A DNA stretch of 64,000 nucleotides, taken from contig WFMF01000672.1 in assembly GCA_011033025.1 (NCBI GenBank), positions 1 to 64,000 on the forward strand. Reading direction: 5' to 3'. A program made the position numbers and the translations under genes. Shown here one piece after another: positions 1-12,800 of this stretch; position 1 is the first letter of the stretch; each line of letters starts with the position of its first letter. This DNA comes from Beroe forskalii. Taxonomy: Eukaryota > Ctenophora > Nuda > Beroida > Beroidae. The notes below the pieces were generated by a model. The model saw only the letters and a program-made list of their open reading frames with translations. It searched no databases and was not told the DNA's origin.

Positions 1-400
1 AATGACGGGTTTGCCCCCTTAATTTTCAAACAGCGCCCACCCTGTCGGACCCCTTCAGAAATCGGGGACAGGGGGTTGGAAGGAAATCGGAATGGAAATA
101 GGGTTGAGGAAAAGGGGCCGAGGGGGGGGTGTCAGGAAGACCCGGGTATTTAGCAGATGGGGTGGAGGAGGATGACGAGAAAATAGAAGAGGAAGAGGAG
201 AAGGAGACGGAGGAGATTTGTCAGAGGATGAACTTCACGCGTTTCAGTGAAATCACAAATGACTGAATATATTCTCTCCTTGTGACGGGGGTACATGTGG
301 ATCTAACATTGAAAACATTACAGAAGTAAACATGGAAATAATTCAATGATTCCAGCCTCCCGGATATGTGAGAGAACCTCAGAGTCACACCTCCACGCAC
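1..400. other. Left edge, no gene resolved
   Basis: Pyrimidine-rich on the minus strand, with homopolymer runs (for example eight G near 125) that suggest lower sequence quality. A continuing exon of the kringle/LamG gene may be here, but I could not support boundaries. Confidence 0.4.
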
Positions 401-544
401 CTGTGATGGAGTCACTCTTCGGCTTGTCCTCGTAGATGTTGTTAACCCGAGAGGAGGGGGCGAACATGCACATTTCACCGCGTGTCGTGTTGGAATTGGG
501 AGGTTTGATGGAGAAACCTTCCACAGGGCTCCGTGTCAGGGATG
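401..544 (-). CDS. Exon: juxtadomain region, last visible exon
   Basis: Acceptor GTTTCAG, donor CACAG/GTGCGT. Its entry phase fits the preceding exon (phase 1). Encodes SLTRSPVEGFSIKPPNSNT, then FAPSSRVNNIYEDKPKSDS: hydrophilic, with possible NxT glycosylation. The donor shows the gene continues beyond the left edge. Confidence 0.6.
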
Positions 545-2969
545 CTGAAACGGTTACATTTTGTGAGTTGCTGAGGAATTATGAAGAAATGATCAGCCTA
601 AGACTTTATAGAAGTCAAATAGAAGTACTAAATTAGTTTCAGAATGGTCACAATCAAAAAGTTGGAGTCGGGGGGCGCAGTTTCCAGAAGCCAGACATTT
701 CATGTTAAAAGAATTTCAGTTTCAATAGGATTTTACACAAAAATTTCAAAATCCAAGGCTTGAAGTTTTATAATTTCGAATCAGTGAATTTTCTTAATCT
801 TTCTGAAATTCTACGCCATGTTTCTTAAATTTTTGAGAGTCTTAAGCTAAGTTTCTTATAGACTGAGTGTATACACAACAAATTATTCATTGTCACTTGT
901 AAAATCATTCATGAGACATGAAGGTGCCCCAGCCAAAAGAATTGAATTATCATAGTTGAAAATAATTAAAATAGTAGTCTAACTTGTTGCATATGCTGAG
1001 TAGGGCACGTGCAGAGTAGTCGAAACGACTCAATGCTGCTCAATAACGCCCTCAAAAATCTTAAATCACACATAATTTGGTTGTTCAAATAAAAATTAAT
1101 CATATCTTTTGTGAGAGAACCTGTGTAGAGTTGGAGCGGTCTGTCATTGAAGAGTTCCAGCTTAACTAAAAGTAAAAACCTGTGTAGAGTTGGAGCGGTC
1201 TGTCAGCGAATAGTTCCAGCTTGCCCTGCTTCTTCTTTATCCACGTTCCTACGCTGAGACCTGTCATGCACCCAAAGAAGTTGTTACCCACTGTAATCTC
1301 GTAGGGGTAAACCAGAAACGTGTTGCCCTGAGGATACAGAGGATATTACATAAGAGCTAAGATTGTGATGGGATTAACAAAGATACTGATGCCTTATCGG
1401 CCCTTATTTTCTTTATATCAGGCCTTATTTTTTTTCAAATTTCATTTTACCATTGAAAGCTTCTCCAAGAAATGATTATCAGTTCCTTTTCCTTCTCAAA
1501 TATTCAAACTCCTTATCCAGTGTGTTATCAATCAATCGATTCATTTGAGTCTTAAATTGAAGCAATAATTCCATCTAAATCAGTAAATCAGGTATGATAA
1601 AACACCTCTAACCTCGCTCTTATTGACGTTCAACTGAATGGTGGTCTGGTTGAGTTGGGCGGTTATCAGCTTGTCCTTGTGTCTGTGTACGGAGACGTAG
1701 TGTATAGCCCCCACTGCCAGGGGGCCTCCAAACACAAACTGCAGGGAAACAGTGTCAGTGAAATGATTCAGTGAAAGAGTGTAAGTCAGTTACATGTGCC
1801 ATCCAAGTAGCCCCACCATTGAACTATGTGGACTGGTCAGTGTAACATGGGAACCAATCTTTTAAGTTGGTAGGGCCAAGGGTAGGTGTGTGCGGGCATC
1901 TTTGCCATACAGTGGGCAAGTAACTTACTTCAGACCAGTTTAGATATTGTTTTATAGACCAGTCCATACAAAATTATCATAATGGTGGAGCGTCCTGGAT
2001 ATTTGGATACTGTGCTGTCATGCAGTATAAAGGGATGGCAAGGTCACAAGATGATTGCATTTGTGATGATAAAAGTCATAAGTATCAGCATTAAATTTTA
2101 CTGCAAGATAATTGCTTGGTAAGCCACTGCGACACTCACCTTCTCCACGAAGTACGAGTGCAGTGACACTACCACACTCAGGTAGCGGTTGGTAACCTCC
2201 AATGAAATGTGCTGTGAGGGATCCAGCTTGCTCCCCACTTTCACCAGCACACTCCGTGATACGCTGCTCCTGTTCATCAGAGGTAACATCTGCAGGGAGC
2301 AGGGATGAGGGTTAAACGCGCAAACTTATTACACGTGTAAAGATCATTAATTACTGCAGAATTTACGTTTTGCGTCCATTTTAGTAGTGCGTGATTTTCC
2401 GATTTCACAAGCCCAAACTAGTGTATTTCTAAAAACTGAGGTTACCTTGAATTTATATAATGCCATTTAACATCTTGAAGTAAAGGTTTATCTGCTGTGC
2501 TACCACGGGGTACAACTGTTCCGGCTGAGTCCTTGTTAACCTCAGTCCGGCCCCCTTAAACCGGACGGTGGATTTGTCACAGGAGGGTACACTGCAGGAC
2601 TGTTTCTGTCCGTTGTACACGCAGTAGGGACGCGAGGACATCTGCAGGTAGACCCTGGGAGAAGGGTTAGTTTTGAAGTGATATTTGAACTCACATCCCC
2701 CACTTTTGCAACGTTTGAGGGTTTTCATATATTTATATGAACCGTTTAGTAGTGTGCCTGCAGGACACATTATCAACACTTCAACATAAATTTGAAATAT
2801 TCGCAACAGCCGTTATATGGTTTTAATTCGATAAAAAAGCAGAAGTCGATTTAAAACCTGCAGTAGTTGTGGTCTATTTGCTTCTTGAGTTTAATGAGAT
2901 TCTGAGAAGACCATGTGTCACAAGAATCTCCATTCTCGGTGAGATTAACATATCCCTCGTATACGTCAC
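401..2969 (-). CDS. Kringle plus laminin-G-like extracellular protein (gene level, partial)
   Basis: Six minus-strand exons were identified by splice sites and protein pattern. The first two visible exons join in phase to give most of a kringle: Y-x-G, T-x-x-G-x-x-C-x-x-W, NYCR, then P-Y-C and C-S-V-P-S-C. The next three read like a laminin-G/neurexin-type beta sandwich, with alternating hydrophobic strands and the closing F-F-G-C-M-x-G-L motif. Exon phases match at four of five joins (kringle exons; C to D; D to E; E to F). The join between the second and third exons is unresolved, because a stop precedes the nearest GT donor. The kringle's first cysteine and the N-terminus must lie at higher coordinates and were not found; the last exon ends in a donor, so the gene continues left of the window. 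Likely a secreted or surface adhesion/receptor protein. Domain calls come from motif reading only. Confidence 0.72.
1120..1222 (-). repeat. Tandem partial duplication of an exon end
   Basis: About 44 bp at 1120-1165 (CCTGTGTAGAGTTGGAGCGG...) repeat 1178-1222 with few differences. The duplicated piece carries the exon's last codons and its splice donor, so a decoy donor sits just downstream of the real one. Confidence 0.8.
1180..1327 (-). CDS. Exon: LamG-like end (FFGCMTGL)
   Basis: Acceptor ATCCTCAG, donor ACACAG/GTTTTT, ends in phase 1. Encodes NTFLVYPYEITVG, then FFGCMTGLSVG, the usual closing motif of LamG domains (F-x-G-C-[MI]-x-x-L). The 3' end of this exon with its donor is repeated in the intron at about 1120-1165. 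Confidence 0.75.
1613..1738 (-). CDS. Exon: LamG-like strands
   Basis: Acceptor CTGCAG, donor GAG/GTTAGA, 42 codons in phase 0. Encodes FVFGGPLAVGAIHYVSVHR and ITAQLNQTTIQLNVNKSE. Joins in phase to both neighbours. Confidence 0.75.
2140..2289 (-). CDS. Exon: LamG-like strands
   Basis: Acceptor CTGCAG, donor AAG/GTGAGT, exactly 50 codons in phase 0. Encodes MLPLMNRSSVSRSVLVKVG through VVVSLHSYFVEK, alternating hydrophobic residues as in a beta sandwich. Confidence 0.75.
2446..2654 (-). CDS. Exon: kringle end and start of LamG-like region
   Basis: Acceptor CTCCCAG. Translation starts VYLQMSSRPYCVYNG, supplies the last kringle cysteines (SCSVPSCD), then VRFKGAGLRL and QQINLYFKM as the start of the next domain. 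The 3' limit is uncertain: the obvious donor near 2445 lies after an in-frame TAA, and no in-phase GT joins neatly to the next exon. Either a noncanonical donor or a sequence error is likely. Confidence 0.65.
2858..2969 (-). CDS. Exon: kringle, first visible part
   Basis: Acceptor after TTTACCAG, donor CTGCAG/GTTTTA. It encodes a piece beginning DVYEGYVNLT and ending DHNYC, with the kringle landmarks YxG, TxxGxxCxxW and NYCR. It ends in phase 2, and the next exon supplies the last base of the Arg codon. Confidence 0.75.
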
Positions 2970-3099
2970 CTGGTAAAGGGTGCTGAATAGTGACGTCATT
3001 AATCCATGTCGTGCAGACTCGATAAAGCCTTGCCACCACATATTCTGTACTTTTGCTCTTTTGGGCAACACGTCGATATTGGTCGTGCACTTTTCAAGG

Positions 3100-6000
3100 T
3101 TCCCAGTGAGCTTGATTTCTCGTTACTCGCCTCAAGCTCTCAAGAATGAAAATAGTCACACAGAGTCCAGCATGTGCTCAATAAACGAATCGCTGTGGCC
3201 ATGTTTTTGCTTAATTCATCAATCCTTCAAGATATTTGGAGCTTATATGAAATACAGCTTTTCATTGATACTGTAAAAATTCAAAATCTATAACTTCCAG
3301 GGTATAAAATAGTTCATTTTCATTAATTCCACTCTACGGTCGACTACGTTTGAGAACTTAAGACACTGAAACCCACGGTAGTTCTGATTTTGAGTGCTCA
3401 GCTTCAGTGAGCTTATCTGTGCCGTTTGAACGGCCTAAATTTCCTGCACTTAACTGTTGTCTTATAAAGTTTCTAATACAATTCACGAGTTTGGCACCTT
3501 GCCAGGCACCGTGTAGGCTTCCAAACAAATACAAATGATCCATCAACTGGTTTATTACCTGGTCCTGCGTAACAGAGCGTTTGTTGAGAATCGGTTGTTC
3601 TGATCAGGACCAATACAAATATGAGCATGACATTTCATGCTCAAAATGTTATACTGTGCAACGACAAAATGGATGAATCAGATTGATGCAGCTACCAATT
3701 ACGTTACTACGCGAATTAAGAGAAATCATTAGTGACCATTTCCACGCCTCGCCTTAGGGGATCTTGATTTGCTGTTTGAAACGTACAGGTGGTGGGTACA
3801 CGCTGGCTACAAACTGCGGTTGTGCAATAATATGGCTAGGAGTAGGTATTGTTTCGTAAGAACATAACCTCGAAGTTTTAACAGTTAACTTACTAAGTCA
3901 AGGATGTTCAAACCGACATACTCTGCGAATGAACTTCGGCAATCCGCAATAATCACGAGGAAAATATTCACAGATCTACATCAACACAAGGAAATGAAAG
4001 ACATAGAAATGGAGCGTATTGCAAAGATCCACATGCCAAACCAGGCGTCAAGTAGATTCTAAATGCTGTCCCGCTTAGTTTCCCTACAGCACGCCCGATG
4101 AAATGACTGCAATTACAGATGCCTCGCACGCAAACCAAGCATTCAACAGTGACGTCACTACAACACTTGAAAATGGAGAACTGATGACGTACTCGAACCG
4201 CCTAGATTTCCCGTGTACCGCGACATAAAGAACCTGCCAAACGATAGATCTGTCTAATGGAGTTGGTGCGATGATCACTCGCAGTGCGTTCTGAATATGT
4301 TGAACATGGCCAAATTACACCGATATAATCCAAACCAGAACGGATGTACGTTCACAGCACCGCGGCTAGAAACCAAACATCATAGGTGCCGTGACACTTC
4401 AGATGAGCCCATCTGAGCGCAGATCAAGCTTTAGATCGTCATATCAAATCATGCAATTGTTTTTCCTTTTTTAATGATCCGCTGAATTAAACGCTCAGCA
4501 TTTCCTGTTCATATGAAAGTTTATGCTCATAAACAGCGGTGAAAATATAAACCCCGATTGCTTTGCAGATGATTGACGTGGGAGGAAAATTATGAAAATA
4601 TAAAATCACCGATATCATTATGATGATTTTAACTTTACTACTATAATAACGCGAGTTGAAAATCGATGAATTACACATAGGTGTGTGAGGGTATAGCAGC
4701 GACCTATGTCTAGCTTCTGATTATAAGAATCACTAACTATCAATGTTATGATAAGAAGATGACAAATTGGAAACAGGCGTTGCAGAATTGGGCACATATA
4801 TGTCGACATATCATTGTAGGGGAAGCCAGCTTCTCCAGCTCCGAATGAGAATGGCCAAACAAGCCCATTAGCTCCCAACAGAATCTAGGAAATTGAAGAA
4901 TTCAAATTTTGAATATAATAATTTTCATAATTTGCTATATTAATACTCGAGTAAATTTAAGTATAGCTAGTTATAATTGTATGACTGTCATCAAATTATG
5001 ATCATGGAATAAGACAAATGATTTGACGCGTCTCTCGACGATATTTCCCTGATCTTTTTATCCTTGGGGATATTAATTCAACTAAATTCAATTAAAATCC
5101 ACAAGCACACTCAGTTTAAACAAAGAAGCCTGCAGTTGCTTGAAAAATTCAAAGACCAACATGACCGTGTTTATTTTTATTCTCATCCATTATAAACGTT
5201 TAGGAATGTAAAATGTAGGATAAAACAATGTCAGGGAGAATTCTAAAATAATTCATGTCAGCCGATTTCAGTTGGTATAAAAACTTTTGCATACCATCCT
5301 CTTAAAAAGATTGCAACGAAGAAACAAGGGTCAATAAGGATAGAAACATTGAAGGGAAATCATGGATCAATAAAATGTCATTTTTAATTTCCTGAAGAAT
5401 TAGCACCATCGTTACACCATATTTTCCCGTCTACCTACAGGGGAAATCATTGCGTTTCCAGCCAGTGGTTGCAAATTTAGAGACATACCAGGAGCAAACT
5501 GCACTGAATACGCATTTATGTATCATATGCATTTTAATTAAACAATTATCAGCATCATAATATAACAGTTACTGCGTCCATTATGCCCGTGTCGAGTGAA
5601 TATGACTTCCACCAATCACCAAAATGAGTAGTGACACAACAGGATCAACCAATATAATCACCAACAATAACAGCTCTGTCAAGATACTTCAGGTAAAGTG
5701 AGGGTAAACTTCATGTATTTATACATTTATAATGATCTCCTGTCACGATCAGCACATTCGACTTGACAAACCGGACACTTGTCAGCTCATGTAGAAACGA
5801 TGGTATTCGGTGAAATAAGCAGCAACGTACATGACCATATTTGCAATCGTTAGACCCCTTATCATCATTTAGCCGGGTATCAGTAAAATACTGGTCAAAT
5901 GTGAAATGTTTACTGGAAGAATGAATGTTATATGGATGAAAGCAAGCAAGAAGCGTCAGATCACCACTTCCAACATACACCAACATTTTGCCTTCTTCGG

Positions 6001-7180
6001 ATTTCGGCCTTGCTGCGGTGCCCGGTTCCCGAACGGCACAACCCAACAATAATTAGTCAAAGGCGGCATAATTATGTCAATTAAGTGATTTTGCTTGGGT
6101 AATGAGCAGGAATTGCACATCAAGATGTGTATATCACTTTCCAAGAAGCCAATGGAGTGACATATCATCGATCTGTAGGTGAAATTTGTGGAATTTTGAT
6201 GCTACTATAATATTTGCTACAATTTCTCCATCTAAATTACTCTTTCATGATAAGATGATAGTGTTGAAGTGCCTTTGTTATATTGAGGAATACGCGGTTA
6301 TCTACAAGTCAGTAGGTCAGTGTCACGTATTTGAGTTGAGATGCTCCTAGGGCAATAATAAGGGCGGGTTATACCACTGTATTCTCTATTCAGTGTCAAA
6401 AGTATCATAATCACAGAGGAGACAGCCGATGGTCGCAGGATCTCATGGATAACACGTAAAGTGAAATGTTCATGACACCGAATTCCTGGATTCAAACTTG
6501 GGAGTTCCTGAGACTTTTGAGACTTGTGATTTCTGGAGAGTACGGAGAGTGATGAACGGGAAATGATATTATGTTGAGATATGAAACAATGACGATTTAA
6601 TTGTAGAATATCAATTTAAGACAGTTATAAACAGAAATGAAGAAAGTGTATCGAAATGAGGAACTTATAGCTCATTCATGTACTAGAAATACCTGCAGTG
6701 TAAAGTTATACACGGTTTGCACTTAATGCTTTAATGGGCTAATCATGACAACGACTATTAGAATTTAACCCGGACAAGAAGAGCAGCATGATTCAAAATA
6801 TAAACATGATGGATAACATCACTGAAGAGAATGTTTCCAGGCTTGCAAACCAAACATATGAATCTGCCCATAATGTTTAGATGAAAGATCAAGGCAGTCC
6901 TACGTCACGGCACCGACCGCGGGATTAAATGCCGCGGACAGCACTAAACATATCCGAATGATGTCATTATCAAGACTTAACACGGAGAACTGGTGATGTA
7001 GGAGGTGAGTGAACCGCCGCTACTTTAGAGTGCACCGGCAGGCGGTGTACTACACGCGACACATCGTATGAAACACACTGACACAGGGCTGCTTTAGGAC
7101 TAGTACCACGGAACGGACTGCGGTACGTACCGCGGTAGGTGCCGACAAGTTGGGGTCTTAGAGTGCGCCGGCAGGCGGTG
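3100..7180. other. Gene-free stretch
   Basis: AT-rich sequence with many stops in all frames and no exon with convincing splice sites or protein pattern. Sequence around 4100-4230 and 6900-7030 is similar at a diverged level (both carry GGAGAACTG-TGATG and a CGAACCGCC/GTGAACCGCC stretch), hinting at an old dispersed repeat. Confidence 0.5.
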
Positions 7181-7325
7181 GGTATTCGGTCATTTGGCTT
7201 GACTGGATATTTTGCCTAACACTGGTTAGGGTCAGGGGCCGGGGGGAGGGAGATAAATTCAAAACTGTGTGAGACCTAGGCTTTATAAGCCAAATGTCAA
7301 GGTAGCCCAAATGGCCTAGAACCCG
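7181..7325. mobile_element. Small inverted-terminal insertion (MITE-like), about 145 bp
   Basis: Ends are imperfect inverted repeats (GGTATTCGGTCATTTGG at the left; GGGTTCTAGGCCATTTGG read inward from the right). Flanks are AGGCGGTG (7173-7180) and AGGCGGAG (7326-7333), an 8-bp near-perfect duplication. The uninterrupted version of the host sequence is seen nearby at 7030-7080 (GGCAGGCGGTGTACTACAC...), which gives an empty site for comparison. No coding capacity. An 8-bp duplication fits hAT- or Merlin-type elements; the family is not certain. Confidence 0.6.
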
Positions 7326-7333
7326 AGGCGGAG

Positions 7334-9584
7334 TACACTCGACACATCGTATGAAAACACAGAGCGACTGATTGAAATACGTAATGCACACACTCCCCGT
7401 CATAGGTCTGGCACAGGAAATATTTTGATACTTACTTATTTAAGTATTTAGTTAATAATAGCGAAAATTGGCGCCCTGACGTCACCATTTCTCCGTTATT
7501 ACCCGTCTCAGCGACGCCACTAATAGTATATCTCGCTCTCAAATCATTTGAGAGCGGTCACTAATATCTTAATTTTTACTTGAAAGCTCACTGACAGTGA
7601 CAACATCCAGTGCAGTGTGGATACATTGTAGTGCACTAAGTTACAGATATAATGGTGACTGGGTGTCCTGATAGGAACTGCAAATTCAAACTACAAAACT
7701 TTTCTCAACTCAGCAAAACGCAAAAAAAGTTAACCAAAGAAATGGAAGTTACGTATACAAAATGAAAGAATAGTTTTTTTTATAAACTGCAGTTAGTTCG
7801 CGTGCCATCACATTCACTGAACACTAAATAGTCGCTTCAGTCAATAGTTATGTTCCAAGTCTCATATTGCATTATTGAATGTTTCTTTGTCATCGCAAAC
7901 CAAACTTCAGGCTGTTCGATTAGATTAAATTATCTAGTAGAGAAATTGTTTTAAATGTTCAATTTTTGGGTCTCTGGATTCAGAAGGCTGACCCCTAAAT
8001 TTTGATTTCTAAAGTATTAAGTATTAATTCACCCAACTTTCAGCACCGAAATGTTAGTACACTTCCAGAACTATAAATGTCAGTTTTATACACTCGAGAC
8101 CTTTTGCTTCTAGGGGCTGCACCCCCAAACATCTGCTTCTATTTTAACTCTTAAATTTAAACGAGGCAGTGCAAGGCGCCGCTGAGGAGCAACGTTAAAA
8201 CCAAACTGCAAGAAATTCATCGGGAACTGCAAAATTACACCTATGTGATTGTGTGAAGTCGATTAGCACAAATGTGTGAGATTAGCCAATTGCTCACAGC
8301 TAAATAGATTCATATTCTCTGAGCGCACAAAAATAGACCACCCGATGTCATCAATTGACTAGATCAAACCATTGCCATGAAGTTTTACGAGCAATTATGA
8401 CCATGATGAACGTGCTGAATGCCTGACAATAATTGAGCAGTACAGTTTGACAGTTGACACTGCACGGTTGGTTTGCTGCAATTTCATGGGTACAGGTCAC
8501 GGTACATACCACACGATTATCACACAAATCTGTTATTAGAAAATTACGGACAAATGACTTAATATTCGACCATCATTCATGTGAAAGAGACAAGCAGCAC
8601 TTAGATTATGTAAATTATCTTTAATTATCATTTTCTTAGGAGGGGAGAAAGAGGAAACGGACGAGGAAATTGCAAGGGAGAAATCAAAATCTTAGCGTCA
8701 TCGCGGCAATCATACTCGATTTAAGAATTCATTATCTTATCGTGAACGCGTCTAATTTAGCATTACAGTGGTTTCAGCCTTCATCGAATTGGATGTACCA
8801 TGTGAATACAGCCTGAATCATGATCAATTCGGCAATCGCATGAAACCTCAGTCTGAACTCATTTTTTAGTTATCAAATTTAAAAAAACGCCAATTACATT
8901 GAACTCACCAATGGAGCATTTCAAGCTGACACCGAGGGCGTAGTTTCTGTACTTCTGTTAGTTCTGTCAAGCACCCTTTTGTGTTTTGTGATTGGTTCCC
9001 ATCTGGCAGCTACTCTGGGATTGGTTCCTAACTGGGCTACCATGACACATGATGGCTATAAATGTGATTAATGTTAGTGACAAAGGTCTTTAATGGAGTA
9101 ACAACTAACAACATCGCTACAATATGGAATTGGGTATAGCTGAAATCATGAAACTTTCATAGTGTAACTAATAAAAAAGATCAATTTATGAGAGCAAGTC
9201 ATGAGATCAATTTATGAGATCAAAACAATTGTTGACAAATATTGTACATCAAATTAATTTATAGTATTTACAATTTTGTACAAATCTTCCAGCTTAACGT
9301 GAAAATCAAAACGGCCATGGTTAAATTCAAAATAGCTCAATTTATTCTGAACATTATCATCTGAACTGCTTCTGTAAATAACTGGAAAATGTTTTATACC
9401 CGCAAAATTACTTATTTACACGATATTATGCAGAGGACTGAATATCTAACTTTCGTAGATTTGCTGATTCCAGCAGCTTTCAGTAAAAATAAATCCAAAA
9501 TAATCTGATCTTATCCCGTGTCCTCAATTTTAACCGAATAACCTAGGCGTAGGGTCAGGGTAAAGAATATTGTAAGAATTCCAA
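7334..9584. other. Gene-free stretch
   Basis: No exon or RNA gene recognised. A short imperfect repeat (GATTGGTTCC..) occurs twice near 8990 and 9020. AT-rich intergenic sequence downstream of IFT140. Confidence 0.5.
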
Positions 9585-9585
9585 G

Positions 9586-9775
9586 AAGTCCCTCCACCAC
9601 CCCAAACTTAAAACCCGAACTCCTCTGGTACTTCCTCCTCAATCTCCTCTTCCTCAGCTGGCATGTCGCCAAGTAGTCCCTCCTCCACCCCACACTTAAA
9701 ACCCGAACTCCTCTGGTACTTCCTCCTCAATCTCCTCTTCCTCAGCTGGCATGTCGCCAAGTAACCCCTCCTCGG
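9586..9775 (-). repeat. Direct duplication of the IFT140 C-terminal coding end
   Basis: About 95 bp at 9681-9775 (coding for [18 protein letters not shown] and the stop) recur almost unchanged at 9586-9680, downstream of the stop codon. The downstream copy still contains a tail and a stop in the same register but lies in the 3' untranslated region. Confidence 0.85.
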
Positions 9776-9878
9776 CTCCCATTGTCTGGTAGATCTGGTT
9801 GAGGACCTCGTTGTTAACGTAGTAAGCCAAGGAAGCAGTTGGAAGACGTTGCTTCAGTTCCTGCACCAAGTGGTACGC
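9696..9878 (-). CDS. IFT140: IFT140 last coding exon
   Basis: Acceptor CCAATCAG. Encodes [20 protein letters not shown], then an acidic tail ([16 protein letters not shown]) and TAA at 9696-9698. An acidic C-terminus is typical of the family. Confidence 0.93.
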   Translation of the reverse strand, partial: AYHLVQELKQRLPTASLAYYVNNEVLNQIYQTMGAEEGLLGDMPAEEEEIEEEVPEEFGF

Positions 9879-12800
9879 CTGATTGGGAGACAGTTGGTGT
9901 GAGATTCGAGCAAAACGGGATATTTCTGCAAATTTTGATCGACCGAATTTTCAGAAGAAAATACAACGTGATTTATCGAACTTGATTAAAAGTTATACCT
10001 TCTGGTAGTCTCCAGTCGACGCGTAATGCTCGATCATGAAGCCGTATATGTCCCCTGACCTGACCCCGCTCTCAATATCATGCTCATCCAGTAGAGCCAG
10101 GCACTCCTTTATCGCTTCCTCCGGATTCTCCTCGTACGTCCTGCGGAGTTATCCCGAGTATGATAAGGCATATTTTCAGAGGGGTTCAGGAACCATCTGA
10201 CAATACGCAGATGTGTGCGATGCGGAGTTATTCCGAGCATGATAAGGCATATTTTCAGAGGGGTTCAGGAAACGTCTGACAATATACGCAGACGTGTGCA
10301 GATCGCCCGATTGACGCGCAAATTTACTATTTGCGAGTTGAATTTCGATGTGCTGAAAGGTGACTCTAGATACACCTCAAAGCATCCAAAACACGATGTT
10401 GTAATTTGTGAGGGATAGCTGAAGAGAGTTTGGAATAGATGCAAGTGTCCTCCAAATAAAAGCTCAAAACACACTTCAAATCAGAAACATTAAATCCGTA
10501 AAAATTTCAAAGCTAAAACGCCTGTCCAGCATACCTTCTTGCTTGCACGAATCGTTTGAGCAAGGCGATTCTCCGTTTCAGGAAGTTGATCTTCGCCTCC
10601 TGGGTTGATACGTCCTGCATCTTTGCTTTGTTGATGCACTTCAGGGCCTCGGAGAGGGCACCCAGCGCCTTCTCGTAGTTCTGATACTCGTCAATCTCCA
10701 CCTGCCGACGGGAGGAGTAGAGGTGTTGACAAAATAGGGCGTGTCTTGCATTTCTTTTAATAAAATGAATGAAGTCCGGCATAGAGTGGTTCCAAATGCA
10801 CATGATCTAAAGGAAGAAGTCTGGCATAGAATGGTGACAGAGACATGAAATCTAATGAAGTAGTGTCAAAGACATGCGACTTAAAGGAATGAAGTCTGAC
10901 ATAGTGGTGTCAAGGGAACGTGTCAAGGGAAAGAATAAAGTCTTTCGTAGTGGTGTCAAGGGTACGTGTCTTAAAGGAATAAAGTCTGAGGTAGTGGTGT
11001 CAAGGGTACGTGTCTTAAAGGAATAAAGTCTGAGGTAATTGTGTCAAGGGTACGTGTCTTAAAGGAATAAAAGTCTGAGGTAGTTGTGTCAAGGGTACGT
11101 GACTTAAAGGAATGAAGTCTGACGTAGTGGTCTCAAGGGTACGTGACTTAAAGGAATGAAGTCAGATGTAGTGGTGTCAAAGGCATGCGACCTAAAGGAA
11201 GACTTTAATGAAGTCTGACGTAATGGTGTCAAGGGTACGTGAATTAAAGGAATGAAACCAGTTGGCTGGCGTGGATCCCCGAAAAACCGACTCCTCAGGT
11301 TTCCTGTTTTAAACGTAACGCCATCGACTGCAAATGCTTACAGGTATCGTGTAGCCTAACTTTTATAGAATTTATTAGGACGAATTTTAAATTAACTTGC
11401 GTATTTTTCAGATTTAACTGCTTTCGACGTACAAATACTCAGCTTTTTACTGCTTCCAGCGAATGAGGGAATGGTTTTTAAACTTTTTAGCATAAAAAAT
11501 ATTTTTAAAAGGCTCAGTAAATATATGCCGTTATTTTGTATTATTTATGTGAAGCCTTTTGTCTGTATGCAATTTATCAGCGAATAAAAGCCATTGAAAT
11601 AAAAGCTATTGAAATGCAAAAAATAATGGCTCCAAACTCAAATTAGTCTCGCTTTTTGAAATTCATTTTTGGAGTTATTTTTTGTAGGTAATATTTTATT
11701 GTATTAGTAACAAACGAAGCCCCTCTCAGGTCTCAGTTCTCGCATAAATACAAGCAAAGTAAAATAAACAAGTAGTGTTACAGTAAATTATAAGTTACTT
11801 AGTTACTTCTCTTCTACTCTAGTAAAATGCGGATATCTGTATTCACGACTTTATTGATGCTTCCCTGCGTCTGTTCCATTGAAATCTGGGCATACAAAAA
11901 AGAAAATACGTCCCTAGCACATTGGGAAATTTCATCATCAGAGCATATCGATTATGGAATTAGAGATAGTTGCATGATGCACGCAGTCCTACTCGTAACT
12001 AATGCCTGGCAATGGAGAGATTTTATAAAGAGGGTCATACCGTCACTTCAGAGTCAAAGGGAGTCCCCAATCTGTCAGCAAACTTATCATTATGTGAATT
12101 CAACATGGATTACCTTTGGCTTTACCAGATAGTGCCTTCCGATCAGGCATCATTGCACGGTGAGGCTAAGACTTTGGTGGATTATAACAGTTGGTATTGT
12201 GAACCAGTCCATAGCCATGTTGTAGCTTCTCCTTACTGTGATGGCGATTCTTACTGCCTAACTGATGAATGCAACTGTCAAGGCATCCGTAACACCAATG
12301 AGACAAAACCTGTATTTTTCTGTCCTGATCGATCGGGTTGCATTTCAGTCAAAAATTTATGTGATGGAAAACACGATTGCAAAGATGGAACTGACGAGTG
12401 TATTTGCGAGGGTTATATTCAGCTGAATAACTGCTCTGCCCTATTCGATATACCATATTGTATATCTGTGGAGCAGTATTGCTCAGAGATTCAAAGTAGA
12501 TCTTGGTTACAAAGGCGACTGCTGAGGTGCACTTCCCGAATGAACATTTCAGTTAATTGTCAAAGCCGCAAGGCGTCAGGGACCACCAAAAAATCTAACC
12601 CATTGAGAAAGTGTCTGACCAATAATCATGTGTATCTTTCGAAAATTTTGAGAACTGGTTCTTTATTACACGATTCACGTGCAGATTTAACTTTCTTTTG
12701 TCAAAACAACTGTTCAACATACTTCAAGGGCAAAAACTGGGGCAGATTTTGCAGCATGCTTTTAATCAGTGGAATACATGGAGGGTTCGGGTTTTCGATC

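Noticed and set aside
5711-6495. Minus-strand open frames of 65-112 codons
   Set aside because: No splice support, no protein pattern and ordinary AT-rich composition.
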